This document shows, in pieces, positions 12,078 to 23,400 of a stretch of DNA of 64,000 nt. The notes under the pieces were generated by a model. The model ran no database searches. It had not been told where the DNA came from and saw nothing but the letters and a program-made list of their open reading frames with translations. Each line of letters opens with the position of its first letter. The first letter of the stretch is position 1. Position numbers and translations under genes: made by a program. Origin of the DNA: Diphasiastrum complanatum (taxonomy: Eukaryota > Streptophyta > Lycopodiopsida > Lycopodiales > Lycopodiaceae); assembly GCA_029204225.1 (NCBI GenBank), contig MU832042.1:26233-90232 (forward strand). The letters run 5' to 3'.

Positions 12078-13014
12078 GAATACAAGATGACTGACATAGG
12101 TCCAGCCCACTATTGTCTCAAAATTCAAATTCAATGAGATCGAACCAGCAGACTGATCTTTATCAGTCAGCAATGTAATTGGAAAATGTCGTAACACTTT
12201 TCTTGGCACTTTATCTCCTTGTACGTCATCTCGATAACATAAAGTGTTACACGTTGGACATTGAAGTTGTGCTAAATGCTCACCTTTGTATAAAACATGA
12301 TCTTTTGGACATGCATATATTGTGTCGTAATCCATCCCAAGCACGTTTATCAACTGTCGTGTTTTAGGAATCACATTTTCTTTCGGAAGTATTATATGCA
12401 ATAACTTGAAAAGAAATAAAAATGTGTGCTTTTAGAAGAGACAAAAAGATCAACTTGTAAAATAAGCTGTAAAATAAATATATTGTGTTATGCGTTAAGT
12501 ACTTGAATAATGCTTCTTGGTTTCCAAGGGGAGGCTCGAACCTGAGACCAAAGAAACTTTGGATGTCAAGCTAACCAACTGAGCCAACCCCGTTGGGTAG
12601 TACTTGAATAATGATGTGACACTATGATCACTCCATTTGCATGTTGCTTGAAGGTTTAGAATAAGAATTGACATCGCTAGTCTCGAAATAGATGCTCCCA
12701 GATATAAAGGGGTGTCTGCCTCTTTGGGTACTAAAAATCTTGCCCTCATCCATGTCAAATTGTTCGTGATCTCCATCTTCGTTAGAAGATGCGTGTGTAA
12801 CATCATTCATATTTGTTTCAAAGTAAGATTCAAACATATTGTGCATTTCATCATGTTGTACCTCATCATCATCATCATTAGAAATGAGTGCATTACTCTT
12901 TTCTCTAATTGTATTTGCCTCTTGAATTTGTTTCCTTCTTTGTTCTCTCATACGTATCAAAACTTGACAATGATTGTAACTAAACACGGATGGATCAACT
13001 CCATGGAATGGCAT
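12063..13014 (-). pseudogene. CACTA (En/Spm) Tnp2-like transposase fragment
   Basis: Read on the minus strand, an acidic N-terminal stretch (REKSNALISNDDDDEVQHDE, 13014 to about 12700) leads to the Tnp2 entry motif LYLGASISRLAMSILILNLQ and KWSDHSVTSLFK. An intron follows, then ILPKENVIPKTR, LGMDYDTIYACPKDHVLYKG, CPTCNTLCYRDD and PRKVLRHFPI. This is the conserved N-terminal part of plant Tnp2 transposases, including the CP.DH and CP.C Cys pairs. It aligns with the larger copy at 38.0-38.7 kb and shares the intron position after the SLF motif. A frameshift near 12720 splits the first exon, a SINE sits at the exon end (12513-12598), and everything after HFPI is missing. Confidence 0.85.
12513..12598 (-). 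mobile_element. 86-bp tRNA-derived SINE, copy 1
   Basis: On the minus strand the element begins ACCCAACGGGGTTGGCTCAG. It holds an RNA polymerase III A box (TGGCTCAGTTGG) and B box (GGTTCGAGCC) at tRNA spacing, then ends in a small hairpin CTTGG-AAA-CCAAG and AAG, with no poly-A. It is flanked by perfect 15-bp target duplications AGTACTTGAATAATG (12498-12512 and 12599-12613). A second copy at 56816-56901 is identical at 84 of 86 positions. The middle holds a CCAAAG-TTT-CTTTGG hairpin where an anticodon arm would be, so it is tRNA-like but not a working tRNA gene. Confidence 0.9.
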
Positions 13015-14237
13015 TCGATTTATTGGCTACACACATTAAATAAATTCAATAAATAACATACATAGAGTGATGAGCATTATAATAGAGTACAAAAAAACAA
13101 TCATATAAAATTAACAAATGTCAATGTCTTCCAAATTTGATGGTTGACCCTCATTTTTTCATCCAAACTTCCACAAATGATTTTCAACAATGCATCTGTC
13201 ACGATGCATGTGCACCATATTTTATTTTGAAAATAGTTTTTCTACAAGAAACAAAAATTAAGTACATGTCACTTTAGCATAATATTCCAAGTCTTGTTTG
13301 ACTTATAGTAATAAATTCTTTATCAACGTACAAACATGTATATCATTTACTCTATTGACTTGAGTAGTGTCTTCATCACTAACTGATCTAAATGTAAGTC
13401 ATCTCCTTGTGGTAAACTGCATATATGCACAAGTACAAACACAAATAACATAAAATTAGTCAATTTAGAATAAAGTTGATTCTTATGTTTTGATTTTTAA
13501 ATAATATGATTCTTATATGTAGATTCTTATATGATTCTTTTGCACCTTGTTGTAGATTATAAACGCGCGTTCATCCTTTTTTTTGTTATTGTAGGTATGA
13601 AACTCTAACTCTAATATGTATTAAAGTTTTGTAATTGATTTTTTTTTCTACTTCATTTCAACATATTTTTGGATTAAGACGTATTTAGGAGTTGGCTCCA
13701 ACTAAGTTTGGAGGCCATCTTGTAAATGTTGTGACAACTCCTCTTGGCTGATCCACATAAAACGACAATAAAATCAAGGTATTCAACTACATAAACTTAT
13801 AGAGGCTACTTGGACTTGCACCTCTAAAATAACTAACAAGATCGACATGAGTAAAACTTGCATATTGGGACTTTTACTATATGTACAGTTTTCTCTTTGT
13901 AATCTAAAACTTTTGTTGTGACATTGCAAACAACACGTCATATAGCTAGTCTATTTCCATTCACCAAACCGATTCCCTAAGAAACACTTGTCTACAAAAT
14001 TTTGTTGCATCTCATCTATGTACATGTCATCGACTAGAAGTATTATCTATACTATTAGATGATAGGAGCATAGAGATGATGAGTTCCCTAAATATGTCCC
14101 TTAACTTTATCATGCACTCAACATAGAAAAAAGAACAAAGGATCTATTCCATATGTAGAGCCCTCAACTATTCAGATCTTACAAAAGTTACAGAAGGGAT
14201 TTACAAGTTCTCCATTATATCCATTAGCTAAAAAAGA

Positions 14238-14480
14238 ATGGTCAAAATGCACATCAAATCACTGAATAGTCCTTCAATGAGTAAAGGCGCTCGCAAAGTC
14301 CTCCTTTCCTCTCTTCAAAGTCAAGGATTTAACTTTAATCATGCTACAAAGGACATTAAAGAAAAACTTGAGGTAGAATACATGATTGAAGTAATTGGAA
14401 TTATCCAAAGCAAAGGTAAGGAAAGATGCAATGAAGGAGCTTCATGTGGAGAGCAGTGGTGGAGATGGATTAAGCCCTAA
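14238..14480 (+). CDS. hypothetical short ORF, 80 codons
   Basis: I do not recognise the product. The frame (SLNSPSMSKGARKVLLSSLQ, EKLEVEYMIEVIGIIQSKGK) has a balanced, protein-like composition and a helical pattern, unlike the low-complexity ORFs nearby, so it may be a fragment of a real gene. There is no start context, domain or neighbour that supports a function. Confidence 0.25.
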   Translation: MVKMHIKSLNSPSMSKGARKVLLSSLQSQGFNFNHATKDIKEKLEVEYMIEVIGIIQSKGKERCNEGASCGEQWWRWIKP

Positions 14481-14901
14481 TTTTGTATGAATTCCGATTG
14501 GGTTTACTTCTTAAATCATGCCTTTTGGTGCGTGTCCACATATTATGAACTATGAGATTGATCATTCGAAAGGATCTTAGTTGGATAAGCCTACTACTGA
14601 AAACCTACAAACTTGAAACCAAAAACATTCTGAAAACGACTAATCTGTTGATTTGATGACTAAAGCAAGTGGCATCTACTGTCTCCTTGCCTGGAAGGAG
14701 CTTTGATACTATGTTAACCGATATCTCAAGCCTATTTATAATTAACAAAGATCCACAGCTCGACCTAATCGAGACAAGCTAGTCAAACGCTATCATAAGG
14801 GGGGTAATATAATTAAGCATCAGGTGTGTTGAATTCCGATCCACATAGTCCCCCTATTCAAATCAACTTCACCTCATTGACTACTCACTTTTGCCACAAA
14901 A

Positions 14902-15054
14902 GATCTCTTTCCAATCACTGGAGGTGATTGGCGAATGTTCACTCCCTGGAGCAGCAGGATAAGGATCCAAAACCAACATCTTTGATCCTCTTTCCAATCA
15001 CTGGAGGTGATTGGAGCATATTCACTCCCTAGAGCAACAGGATAAGGATCCAAA
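14902..15054. repeat. tandem duplication, about 80 bp, with inner palindrome
   Basis: Two near-identical units (14902-14983 and 14984-15054) share TTTCCAATCACTGGAGGTG, TTCACTCCCT and GGATAAGGATCCAAA. Each contains the palindrome CCAATCAC-TGGAG-GTGATTGG. Confidence 0.85.
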
Positions 15055-15376
15055 TTCCTCAATTGCAGTATTCCTCATAGTAGCCAGACCTTGAAGTGTA
15101 AGGTCCAAATGACATGAAAAACGTGAACCCATGTTCAATTAGGCTGTTCATAGTTGTGAATTGTCCATAGCATATGTACTGAAAGCCTGATCTTCAACCA
15201 ATATTCCCAGAACCAACTTTATCATTCTGGAACATGCTTCTTTCGCGCTCTAAACTTCATGCTGTTCACAGGGGAAGCACAAAATGGGTTTTGCTTACAC
15301 TAACCAATAGTCAGGCAAACAACATGCTTCTAAGTTAGTAAAATTAGCTAATAGCAAATGATTAGTGTATCAAAAC

Positions 15377-16190
15377 CATAGTTGCAGCGAATCGCGATTC
15401 GCTGGGACTGCGATTCGCGGGTCGCGATTCTACGAATCGCGATTCGCGACCCAGAATCGCAAAAAAAAAAAAAAAAAAAAAAATTGGAAAAATAGCTTAT
15501 TGCTGAAATTTTTTAGGGGATCAATTGTCAAACCAGCGTTTTGCCTCTCATAAGTGCAGTAGATGAGGCACAAACAGATCTTATTTTCAGTAGCTATCCG
15601 GTTGTCATTTGCTCTGGTTTTCAGTAAATGTTAATGCTACAGTTTGGACTATCAACTGTATGGATGATGATCACTTTTGCAATTGGTTCACTGGAGATGT
15701 GAGTGCAATGTACATACAGTTGGGGGCATAAATATTGGGCCCTTCTCGGCGCGCATTTGGACCCCATTTTTATCTAAGGGGGGCGGTGGCATTTTTATCT
15801 ACAGTGTCTATAGGGGGTTCGGGGGACAGTAGCCCCCCGGGAAACGGAGGGTTCGGGGGGCGGTAGCCCCCTGGTGGGGGGTTTGGGGGGCAACGCCCCC
15901 CAACGGCGGGGTCCAGGGGCTTCCGGTAGACCCCGGCCCCGACGGTAAGGTCTCTTCATGATTTGGCCTTCCAACTCCCCGAGTGAAAACACACTTTTTG
16001 GTGTTTCGCACCCGAAACAGTCGGCAAACTACACAATCATAATCCCCTCGATCAGAGCTTTCATCTGATACCCATATTGCCTAAAAAAATTTCAAAAAAA
16101 AAAAAAAAACAAAAATTGATTCTACACGATTCTGGGAAAATCCCGAATCGCCAATCGGAATCGCGATTCGGGAATCGCGCTGCAACTATG
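15377..16190. mobile_element. non-autonomous hAT-like DNA transposon, 814 bp
   Basis: Perfect 13-bp terminal inverted repeats CATAGTTGCAGCG lie at both ends and continue as imperfect ATCGCGATTC-rich palindromes. The element is flanked by a perfect 8-bp duplication, ATCAAAAC (15369-15376 and 16191-16198). An 8-bp target duplication and a short CA-starting repeat are hallmarks of the hAT superfamily. No transposase frame is present, so it would move in trans if at all. Inside are poly-A tracts and a GC-rich hairpin block. Confidence 0.9.
15790..15955. repeat. GC-rich tandem hairpin block inside the hAT-like element
   Basis: Three or four units pair a G-rich arm (GGGTTCGGGGG or GGGTTTGGGGGG) with a nearby C-rich arm (TAGCCCCC, AACGCCCCCC). 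Each unit can fold into a stable hairpin, and G-runs on one strand could also form a quadruplex. The ORFs across it are low complexity. Confidence 0.8.
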
Positions 16191-16198
16191 ATCAAAAC

Positions 16199-18635
16199 AT
16201 AAATGAATCTCTAAAAATTCCATTGGTGCTGGTCTTGGATATAAATGATGTAAATGTAGCTCAAAGAAGTGGCCATGATGGTTGAAAACCACTAGGATAG
16301 AGTTCTTTTCAAGCAAAATTTCAAAAAGCGAAATCAAATGTATGCATCTGGATTCCTGAAGAAAAGGCTTTGATACCAAATTTTGCACCCCCAAGGATCT
16401 CTATCTCTGAAGTTCATGCAACAAAAAATCAGATTGCTTACTCACCAGCCAGTAATAGCATCAATCCTGATTCACCCCTAGATTGGAGCTGCTGATATTG
16501 TGCGCCCATGAGCATCACAATCAAACTTGAAACAGTGAATACAAGGCATTGTAAGCAAACTGACAGGTGAAAGCTATACTTCAAGAAAAGTACTTCTGAA
16601 TCTGAAAACAAAACAAAGAAAGCAACACCAAACCAATTTTTCCATTCATTATACCCTCCAACCGAATGGCTGCAAAAGGTGTGATGGGATCCGAAAGCAC
16701 GGTATCAATCTTTGATAGTGTAGCAAAAGGTTCATTCCTCACCACCGCACTGATTCCACATTATAACAATGGTGATGTTATCCAAAAAAGCTTCTAAGCC
16801 AAAAAGGACTTACTTTGAAGTAAAAGAAATCAGGTAAGATGATTGGTTCACATGTTCAACTAGTTAATGCTAACTAAATTTTGAAAACACCTTTCCCTAT
16901 CCCTACATCCATGTAGGATGTGGTCATTTTGAATGCAGTAGAGCAACATCGTAAGGAGTGTGGCAAAAGATCCCACATTCTGTAAGAAACATCATCTTTA
17001 ATTACTTCTGATCTTATAAAACAGCAATAAGAGTTTTTAACTGATATGTTTTGTATGTGAAGAACGAAACGTGTCCCATACGCACATCCGCAATGTGGGA
17101 GCGAAAGAGTAATGGGTATCAATGATAATGACTAGCTTCATTTGCAACTAGGAACTCATGATGGAAACCTAGCTGAGCAAATGTTTCTGAAAGAAGTATG
17201 CATTCCTGCCCCTAGAAAAGGCAAGCTAAAATATCTGCGTTTGCTGCCAAACTACGCCAAAAGGACAAGTGAAGGTCCATCCCACCAATCCTACAGCTGC
17301 TAAGTGAGCAAGCGTCATAGTGTCGTTCACCAGATTCAAAGAATTTCAGTCTTCCATGAACATAGAATTGGGTCCACCAGCATGAAGCATTTGTTCATAC
17401 AAAGCAGGCCTGAACAGGCAGCATACACAACTGCTTATCTTGCCTATCTAGGGCTTTAGAAACATTGCCCAAGTGCTCAAGAGAACCTTTTGAAAAGCCC
17501 CATTTTGCATCTGAGTACATAAGTAGAACATTGATCCACATTTTGTGTCAGCGAGGAACAAAGGGAGGTGAAAGTCTGCATTATATCAAAGATAATTTTG
17601 ATTTACTAACAAGAAGATGGTAAGTGAGTGAGGTCGTCAAAGTATGTCCACCAGCTATTTACTGATCAAGAACTATATAATGTCAAGATAAAGAGTCCAG
17701 CATCCAAGGTAGTGAAAATGTGCAGTCCGTACACACTCTGATCAACAAACCTTGTAGGCCAATTTTCTTGTAGACATGTGTAAACATGTCTCAATCACAG
17801 TTGCAGAGGAACTGTGAAGGTGCAGGTGGGAACATTCTCTTTGTAGAGGGACAAGTTCCCACCCATAACTTTCCCCACGGTACCGGCCCCTTTCCACATT
17901 CCCTAGACAGCTTGAGGTCTGGGCACATTTATGCCGTCCCAACCCAGATATTTTAAATTTTCTGTTATGTATTGTTTGAGCGCTTTAAAATCAAAATTTC
18001 CAATTTTTACAAACATAAAGCAGCAATGTGGTGCACGCACGCCAGATGTTCCCCCATTCCTGTTCCCTAGCAACTATGGTCTCGACTCTCAATGCCTCTG
18101 TGGCATGGCTCATATGAGCCAATCTAATTGAACTATTGGCTTGGTTTTGGTCAGGATACGGTTGTTTACGTACCTGCACAAAGACCCAAGCAATTTAAGA
18201 TACACTTAAAAGCCTTTTGAAAGTGACTAAAACCTCTACAGTAAAATAACAAGACATAGTTCTAGAGCTAAGATAAAATAATAATTATATGCCAACTTTG
18301 TGTGAGCAAGACATAAAGGGTATGTGATCACAGTGCAGTCTATTTTACTCATAATCCAGCCATCAAGTCTGCTGCTGTACGGCATAAGGTACAGCCCTCA
18401 CCAAGCTTGCATGTTTGCATCAGTACACCAAATTATGGATAACAAGAGGATTGGATTCTTGATCCAATAATGATTAAGCAGAATTGAGGAATTCTGAATT
18501 CAAAAATTGAGAATGAATAGTCTCCTAGAATCTAAGACATACCATTCCACTTCTGTTCTTGCAAATCTGGCTAGCAACAGCGATGTGGTATAGTGATTAG
18601 ATGTTTTGCAGATTTCATGTAGTAATTGTAAAACT
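16199..18635. other. non-coding stretch downstream of the PPR gene
   Basis: No gene or clear repeat recognised. ORFs of 60-90 codons on both strands lack domain patterns. The part next to 18636 probably holds the 3' untranslated region of the PPR gene. Confidence 0.55.
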
Positions 18636-20444
18636 TCACAAAATTTGTTCTCTCTCCACTATGGAATGAGCAGGTTGCTTGTTCACTCCTCTTTTGTCCA
18701 TTGACTGTCTTAAATTGACTTTTTCATTCCACCTGCCAGCTGCAGCATACATGTTTGAGAGCATCACATAAGCAGCAGATTCTTGCGGTTGCAATTGAAA
18801 AATATGTGCAGTGACGGATTCTGCTAACTCCAAATTGCCATGCACTTTACAAGCCCCAAGCAAAGCCTTCCACAGCTTCACGTCAGGTGAAAGTGGCATT
18901 GTTGTCAGGTAGTTATATGCCTCTTGCAAACGACCAGAACGACCAAACAAATCGATCATACAGCCATAATGCTCCAACATTGGGGTAAGCTTGTATTCAA
19001 TAAACATGGATTCAAATAGAGAGCATCCTTCATCCAACAAACCCACATGGCTGCACCCAGTAAGAACACTTACAAATGTCACCTCATCTGGTTCTATGCT
19101 TTCATGCTGCATCAGCCTAAATAAATGAAATGCCTCAGCACCATCTCCATGCGTTGTGTAGGATGCGATCATGGCAGTCCAAGAAATGGTGTCGCGTTCA
19201 GGCATTTCATCAAAAACTTTGCGTGCATCTTTCAAACTACCACATTTCCCATACATATCAATTAGAGCATTGCTCACAAAGATGTCTTTCTCAAAACCTG
19301 CATCCAGGATGTCAGCATGGGCCTGCTTTCCTTCTTGTAGGGCTGCAGTGCTGGCACAAGCATTAAGAAGTGAGACAAAGGTCACCTTGTCTGGCTTCAG
19401 GCCTTCCTGCTTCATTCTTTCACAAAGTTCAATAGCCTCTTTGAACTTTTTATGCTTAACAAATCCTGCAGTTATTGTTGTCCATGATATGACGTCTCTT
19501 CTGGGTATTGCCATGAGTACATCACGTGCCTGGTCCAAACAACCACATTTCGCATACAAATTAATGAGCGCATTTCCCACGAAGATGTCAGAAAGTAACC
19601 CACATTCAAGAATTTCTGCATGGACTTGCTTTCCATACTCTAGGGCTTTTAGATTAGCACATGCATTGAGAGCATACACAAAGGCTAGTCCATCTGCTTT
19701 CAGACCTTCCCGTTTCATTTGATGAAACAGTTTTAAAGCCTCCTTGCTATCTCCATGCTTGATGGATCCACCAATTATGGTTGTAAAAGAAATAACATCT
19801 CTTCTATTCATTGAACCAAAAACTTCATGCGCATCCCTTGGACTGTGACACTTAATATACATGTCAAGAAGAGCATTCAAAACAAAAACGTCAGAGCCAT
19901 ATCCAGAGTTGACAACATCAATGTGAATCTGCTTTCCCTGCTCAAGAGCTCCTGCATTAGCACATGCCATGAGAAGACTAACAAAGGTTCTACCATCTGG
20001 TTTCAAACATTCAATTTTCATCTGCTTCAACAGCATCAATGCTGATTCGTAATTGCCTTGTTTTGCATATCCTGCAATGAGTGCATTCCATGAGGTTAAA
20101 GTCCGATTTGGCATGTTGACAAAGACATTCAATGCATCCACCAAACCATCACATCTGGTGTACATGCTCACAAGGGTATTTGCCACAAAGATGTTGGATT
20201 CAAACCCAAGCTCTACAACATGTGCGTGCACTTGCTTTCCATCTTCCAATGCTTTCATTTTGCCACACTCTTGCAAAAGACGAACATATGTGAAAGAAAT
20301 AGCCTTTGTATCCTGAGAATCCATCAGATTCAAATGCTGCAATGCCTTCTCCAAACTTCCCTGCTTGTAAAAGTTAGTCACTTTCTTGACAGCCTCCGCA
20401 ATTGTATGAGAACAACGCACAGCTAATTTTTCAATTTGCACCAT
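18636..20444 (-). CDS. PLS-class pentatricopeptide repeat protein, E-type
   Basis: This is a 602-residue intronless PPR protein. Such proteins bind organellar RNA, and the PLS class usually guides C-to-U editing in plastids or mitochondria. Four P motifs of the form DVISWTTI-AG-KHG-EA--LF-MK-EGLKPD start near residues 115, 216, 317 and 418. The spacing is exactly 101 residues, one P-L-S triplet. Between them lie L/S motifs with GKQVHA and FV-NALIDMY-KCG. An E motif begins near 523 (DVKLWKALLGACKVHGNLEL) and ends at REQIL, before a complete E+ or DYW domain, so deamination would need a partner supplied in trans. The first 40 residues (CSHTIAEAVKKVTNFYKQGS) do not give a clear transit peptide, so an upstream exon or start is possible. 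The long ORFs on the opposite strand are shadows. Confidence 0.93.
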   Translation of the reverse strand: MVQIEKLAVRCSHTIAEAVKKVTNFYKQGSLEKALQHLNLMDSQDTKAISFTYVRLLQECGKMKALEDGKQVHAHVVELGFESNIFVANTLVSMYTRCDGLVDALNVFVNMPNRTLTSWNALIAGYAKQGNYESALMLLKQMKIECLKPDGRTFVSLLMACANAGALEQGKQIHIDVVNSGYGSDVFVLNALLDMYIKCHSPRDAHEVFGSMNRRDVISFTTIIGGSIKHGDSKEALKLFHQMKREGLKADGLAFVYALNACANLKALEYGKQVHAEILECGLLSDIFVGNALINLYAKCGCLDQARDVLMAIPRRDVISWTTITAGFVKHKKFKEAIELCERMKQEGLKPDKVTFVSLLNACASTAALQEGKQAHADILDAGFEKDIFVSNALIDMYGKCGSLKDARKVFDEMPERDTISWTAMIASYTTHGDGAEAFHLFRLMQHESIEPDEVTFVSVLTGCSHVGLLDEGCSLFESMFIEYKLTPMLEHYGCMIDLFGRSGRLQEAYNYLTTMPLSPDVKLWKALLGACKVHGNLELAESVTAHIFQLQPQESAAYVMLSNMYAAAGRWNEKVNLRQSMDKRGVNKQPAHSIVEREQIL

Positions 20445-23400
20445 ATAATCCTTGTAATTGTCTAACTACAGCAACCTGTTCTTGTATCCATACAAGCTTG
20501 TGACATTGTGAGGCTGAAATTGCTCCGTGTCTGTGCCATCCGGTTCCATTGCAAATAAAACCAGCTTCATCTGCAATTCCAAAACATGTTGATCAGCTTG
20601 GTAACAGCATTATCTGCATCAAAATCATTTGCAAAGCAAACATTGAAGATGCTACGCACTACAAAATATGTAAAAACCATCAGATAGATTTCAAAGGCAA
20701 CAGTGTATTTATACAGCCATCAGAAACCCCAACATCTAAAGTGCTCCCTAAGAACTTGGTATTGCTTAATCAATGCTCCCAACAATCGTGAATACTAAAC
20801 CCTAAACCATGTTCTTAGCAATAGGAGTTGATGGGAGCATTAACTAAGGAAGAATTCGTTCTCACAACCTTCAGTCAGCACTCAAGATTCAAACGTGATT
20901 TGTGTAAGATAAAAAAATTTGTCTTTTTTCAGGTGTTTTGTGCAAACTGGCCACACACAGGCATATGCTGCACATGCAAGCCTGTCGCAATACATCCTTG
21001 ATGTCATAAATGCTCAAAAATAGATGCGTTTCAAACCCATGAGAAATTTCAAGTTATGATCCAAAACAACAAATATAGATGGAAGAAAGGGAAAGAAACC
21101 CTAAAAAGAGTTGACAATCGAGAGGAATAAAAAGAGCTGACATGGATATTAATACAGTATACTTAAGGTTCTTCCAAAGAAGAAACCCTAACTATTACTC
21201 TCACCTACTCCACATGCTAACTTGAGCTTACTGATCTCTCATAGTATTGGCAATTTCCTTTGCGTGGGCCTCTCTTGCCCCTTTCAGCACGTGAGATGAA
21301 TGGCAAGTGAATGACAGGCAACGGACATCCCTCTTTCACACCTACCCAATAAGTGTTAAATGGAGTGTTGCTAGCTGATTGGCCAGTTTGAATCCCTACC
21401 ATGTCATTGGTCCATTTTCCTTAAGTTGCTCCTGGAAACTCAACATGCCATGCAAGGTCCTCAGATCCAAAAAAATCGCTGCCCCTATGTGGCAAGGGGA
21501 CCACGCCACCTCATGTGCCACACGGTGGCATATCAAGGTAAGCATGAAAGGGGAAAGGGCCTTATTTTTCCAATGGACCAATCATAACTCCATTTTGAAT
21601 TAGGGACTTGTCAGGCAGCTCAATGTGAAAACACTCCCAAATGAGACTTAAAGTTCTATTTAAAGTCTTCAAGAAAGATATATTTGCAAGGCTGCAACTT
21701 CAAGTGTAATGCTAGATTGTGATCTTGATAGAAAAATTGGCCGCCTCATTGTAACACCATGACCGACTTTTGAAGATCATCAAGTAGTTTGCTGGTTCGC
21801 ATAATATTGGAGCAGTACTTTGTGTTATGGGTTCATCGAGGCCCATTAGTGCCTTAATTCTAATTCCCTAATGAAGTGTTCGTTGAGGTAGATTCATTGA
21901 TGGAGCAGTGTGGGAGCCCGTTAGGCTAGTTCATCATGGGCACGCTCCTATGGTCCTATTAGGTTAGCTTTGATCATTATAATTGGCATTTATGACAACC
22001 TCAATGCTCAATATGGTGATTATAATTATGTTTCAAAAATAACCCAAATCTTGGTTATAAGGAAATTGTGAAACGGCCCTATGACACTCCATGGTTTATT
22101 GTACCAATTGATCTTATCACTAAAATCTGTCCTATAAACAAGATTTTTGTCCTTAAAAAACATTCCAACCAAAATCATGTAGAGAAAAATCTTGTCTTCA
22201 TCTTAATCTGTAGTAATGGGAGCCAAGACAGTGAGATCCTTGAAAGCTCGAAAATTTCATCCAACTGATTGTTCCATACTATAGGTGGACTTGGCTTTCC
22301 TTTCTTACTTCTCAGTTTTTAGCCATAACTATTTTGCCGTGCTTGTGTGCTCATCTATGGTGAGTGCTTGGTGATTGGATTTGCAAGTAATCAATCCTCA
22401 ATTTTTCATAGTCGTTCACCACCCTACAATCCCTATATTAACGTGCATGAAGACTCCCGTATATCCGTTTCACACAAACAAGACACAAAACTGAAAAATT
22501 TGGCTTTTACAGCGCCCAAAAGTCTGGAAATTTGCTAGAAATGACCAAAAACATGCCATGCGAATTTCCAAACACTGTTCTAATCCTTATGATAGTCAAA
22601 AGATTCTTAAAACATGCTCCTTCAAAAAACTAACTGGGAATACACAATGCACATTTACCCCTTTGGAAAGATCTAGTTGACTGACTGCTGGAGAGCATCC
22701 AAATTTGACAAACAACGTAAACCCCAAGTGTCACAGCTTCCCTCTCAGAAGCCCAGCCTTCAATCAACAAACTACATGTGCAGACAGACTAGCATGCTGC
22801 AGGGCAAAGAGTCGTTCATTTTCAGGAAAAAAACAAGCAATCTAACCAACTACGCATACCAAAATTAAAATGCATTTCAAGGTATACCAGTTTTTTTTCT
22901 GAAATGACATCTGGTGGAGATTCTTTTGTCCGCAAAGCCTGCGAAAGACAGTCCAGAACTCCTGACTGACCTTTGACAACAGTCTGCCCACCTCTGCAGA
23001 GACTCTACTTGAGGGAAAAGAAACGGCTTCTTGTTCACCGAAAATGGGATAAATCATAACATTGTTAAAACCCTAAACTAGTAAGTGAAAATCTTTGAAA
23101 AAATGGTATGATGTAGTGCTGCATGGGAAAAGTTGATTATCTTTTAATGATAATGCATTTGTCCCCTATTGATGATGGATTGGTCTTTGAGTAAATGGAA
23201 TTTCAAGGATTCGGATCTTTATATAGGCAAATACCTATGCTTGTGTACCCTTGGTATATTGGGTAATTCCCACGTCCTATAAAATGCCACCTTCAAAATC
23301 GCGCACCCTAGAGCCTGAGATGACTACTAGTCCTTATGGCTAATAAGAGCATCCATCATCACAATTAGGATTGTACTGGATCCTTAACCATTAATTGAGG

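Larger units (their letters stand above)
13015..15368. other. non-coding stretch with LTR-like remnants
   Basis: No host gene is recognised except the weak ORF at 14238-14480. A degraded primer-binding-site-like word (GCTTTGATACTATG near 14700) suggests an old minus-strand copia LTR edge, and a tandem duplication follows at 14902-15054. The stretch next to the Tnp2 fragment (13015-13600) may be more of that transposon but shows no readable protein. Confidence 0.4.

Noticed and set aside
12513..12598. A tRNA gene on the minus strand
   Set aside because: The anticodon arm is replaced by a CCAAAG-TTT-CTTTGG hairpin, the acceptor ends do not pair, and exact 15-bp duplications mark a SINE insertion.
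12495..12806. Tnp2 frame continuing past SLFK as YYPTGLAQLVSL
   Set aside because: That tail is the translated SINE; the true Tnp2 coding sequence goes into an intron here, as in the copy at 38.27 kb.
19171..20426. Long plus-strand ORFs at 19171-19722 and 20053-20426
   Set aside because: They are antisense shadows of the PPR coding sequence and their peptides have no domain.
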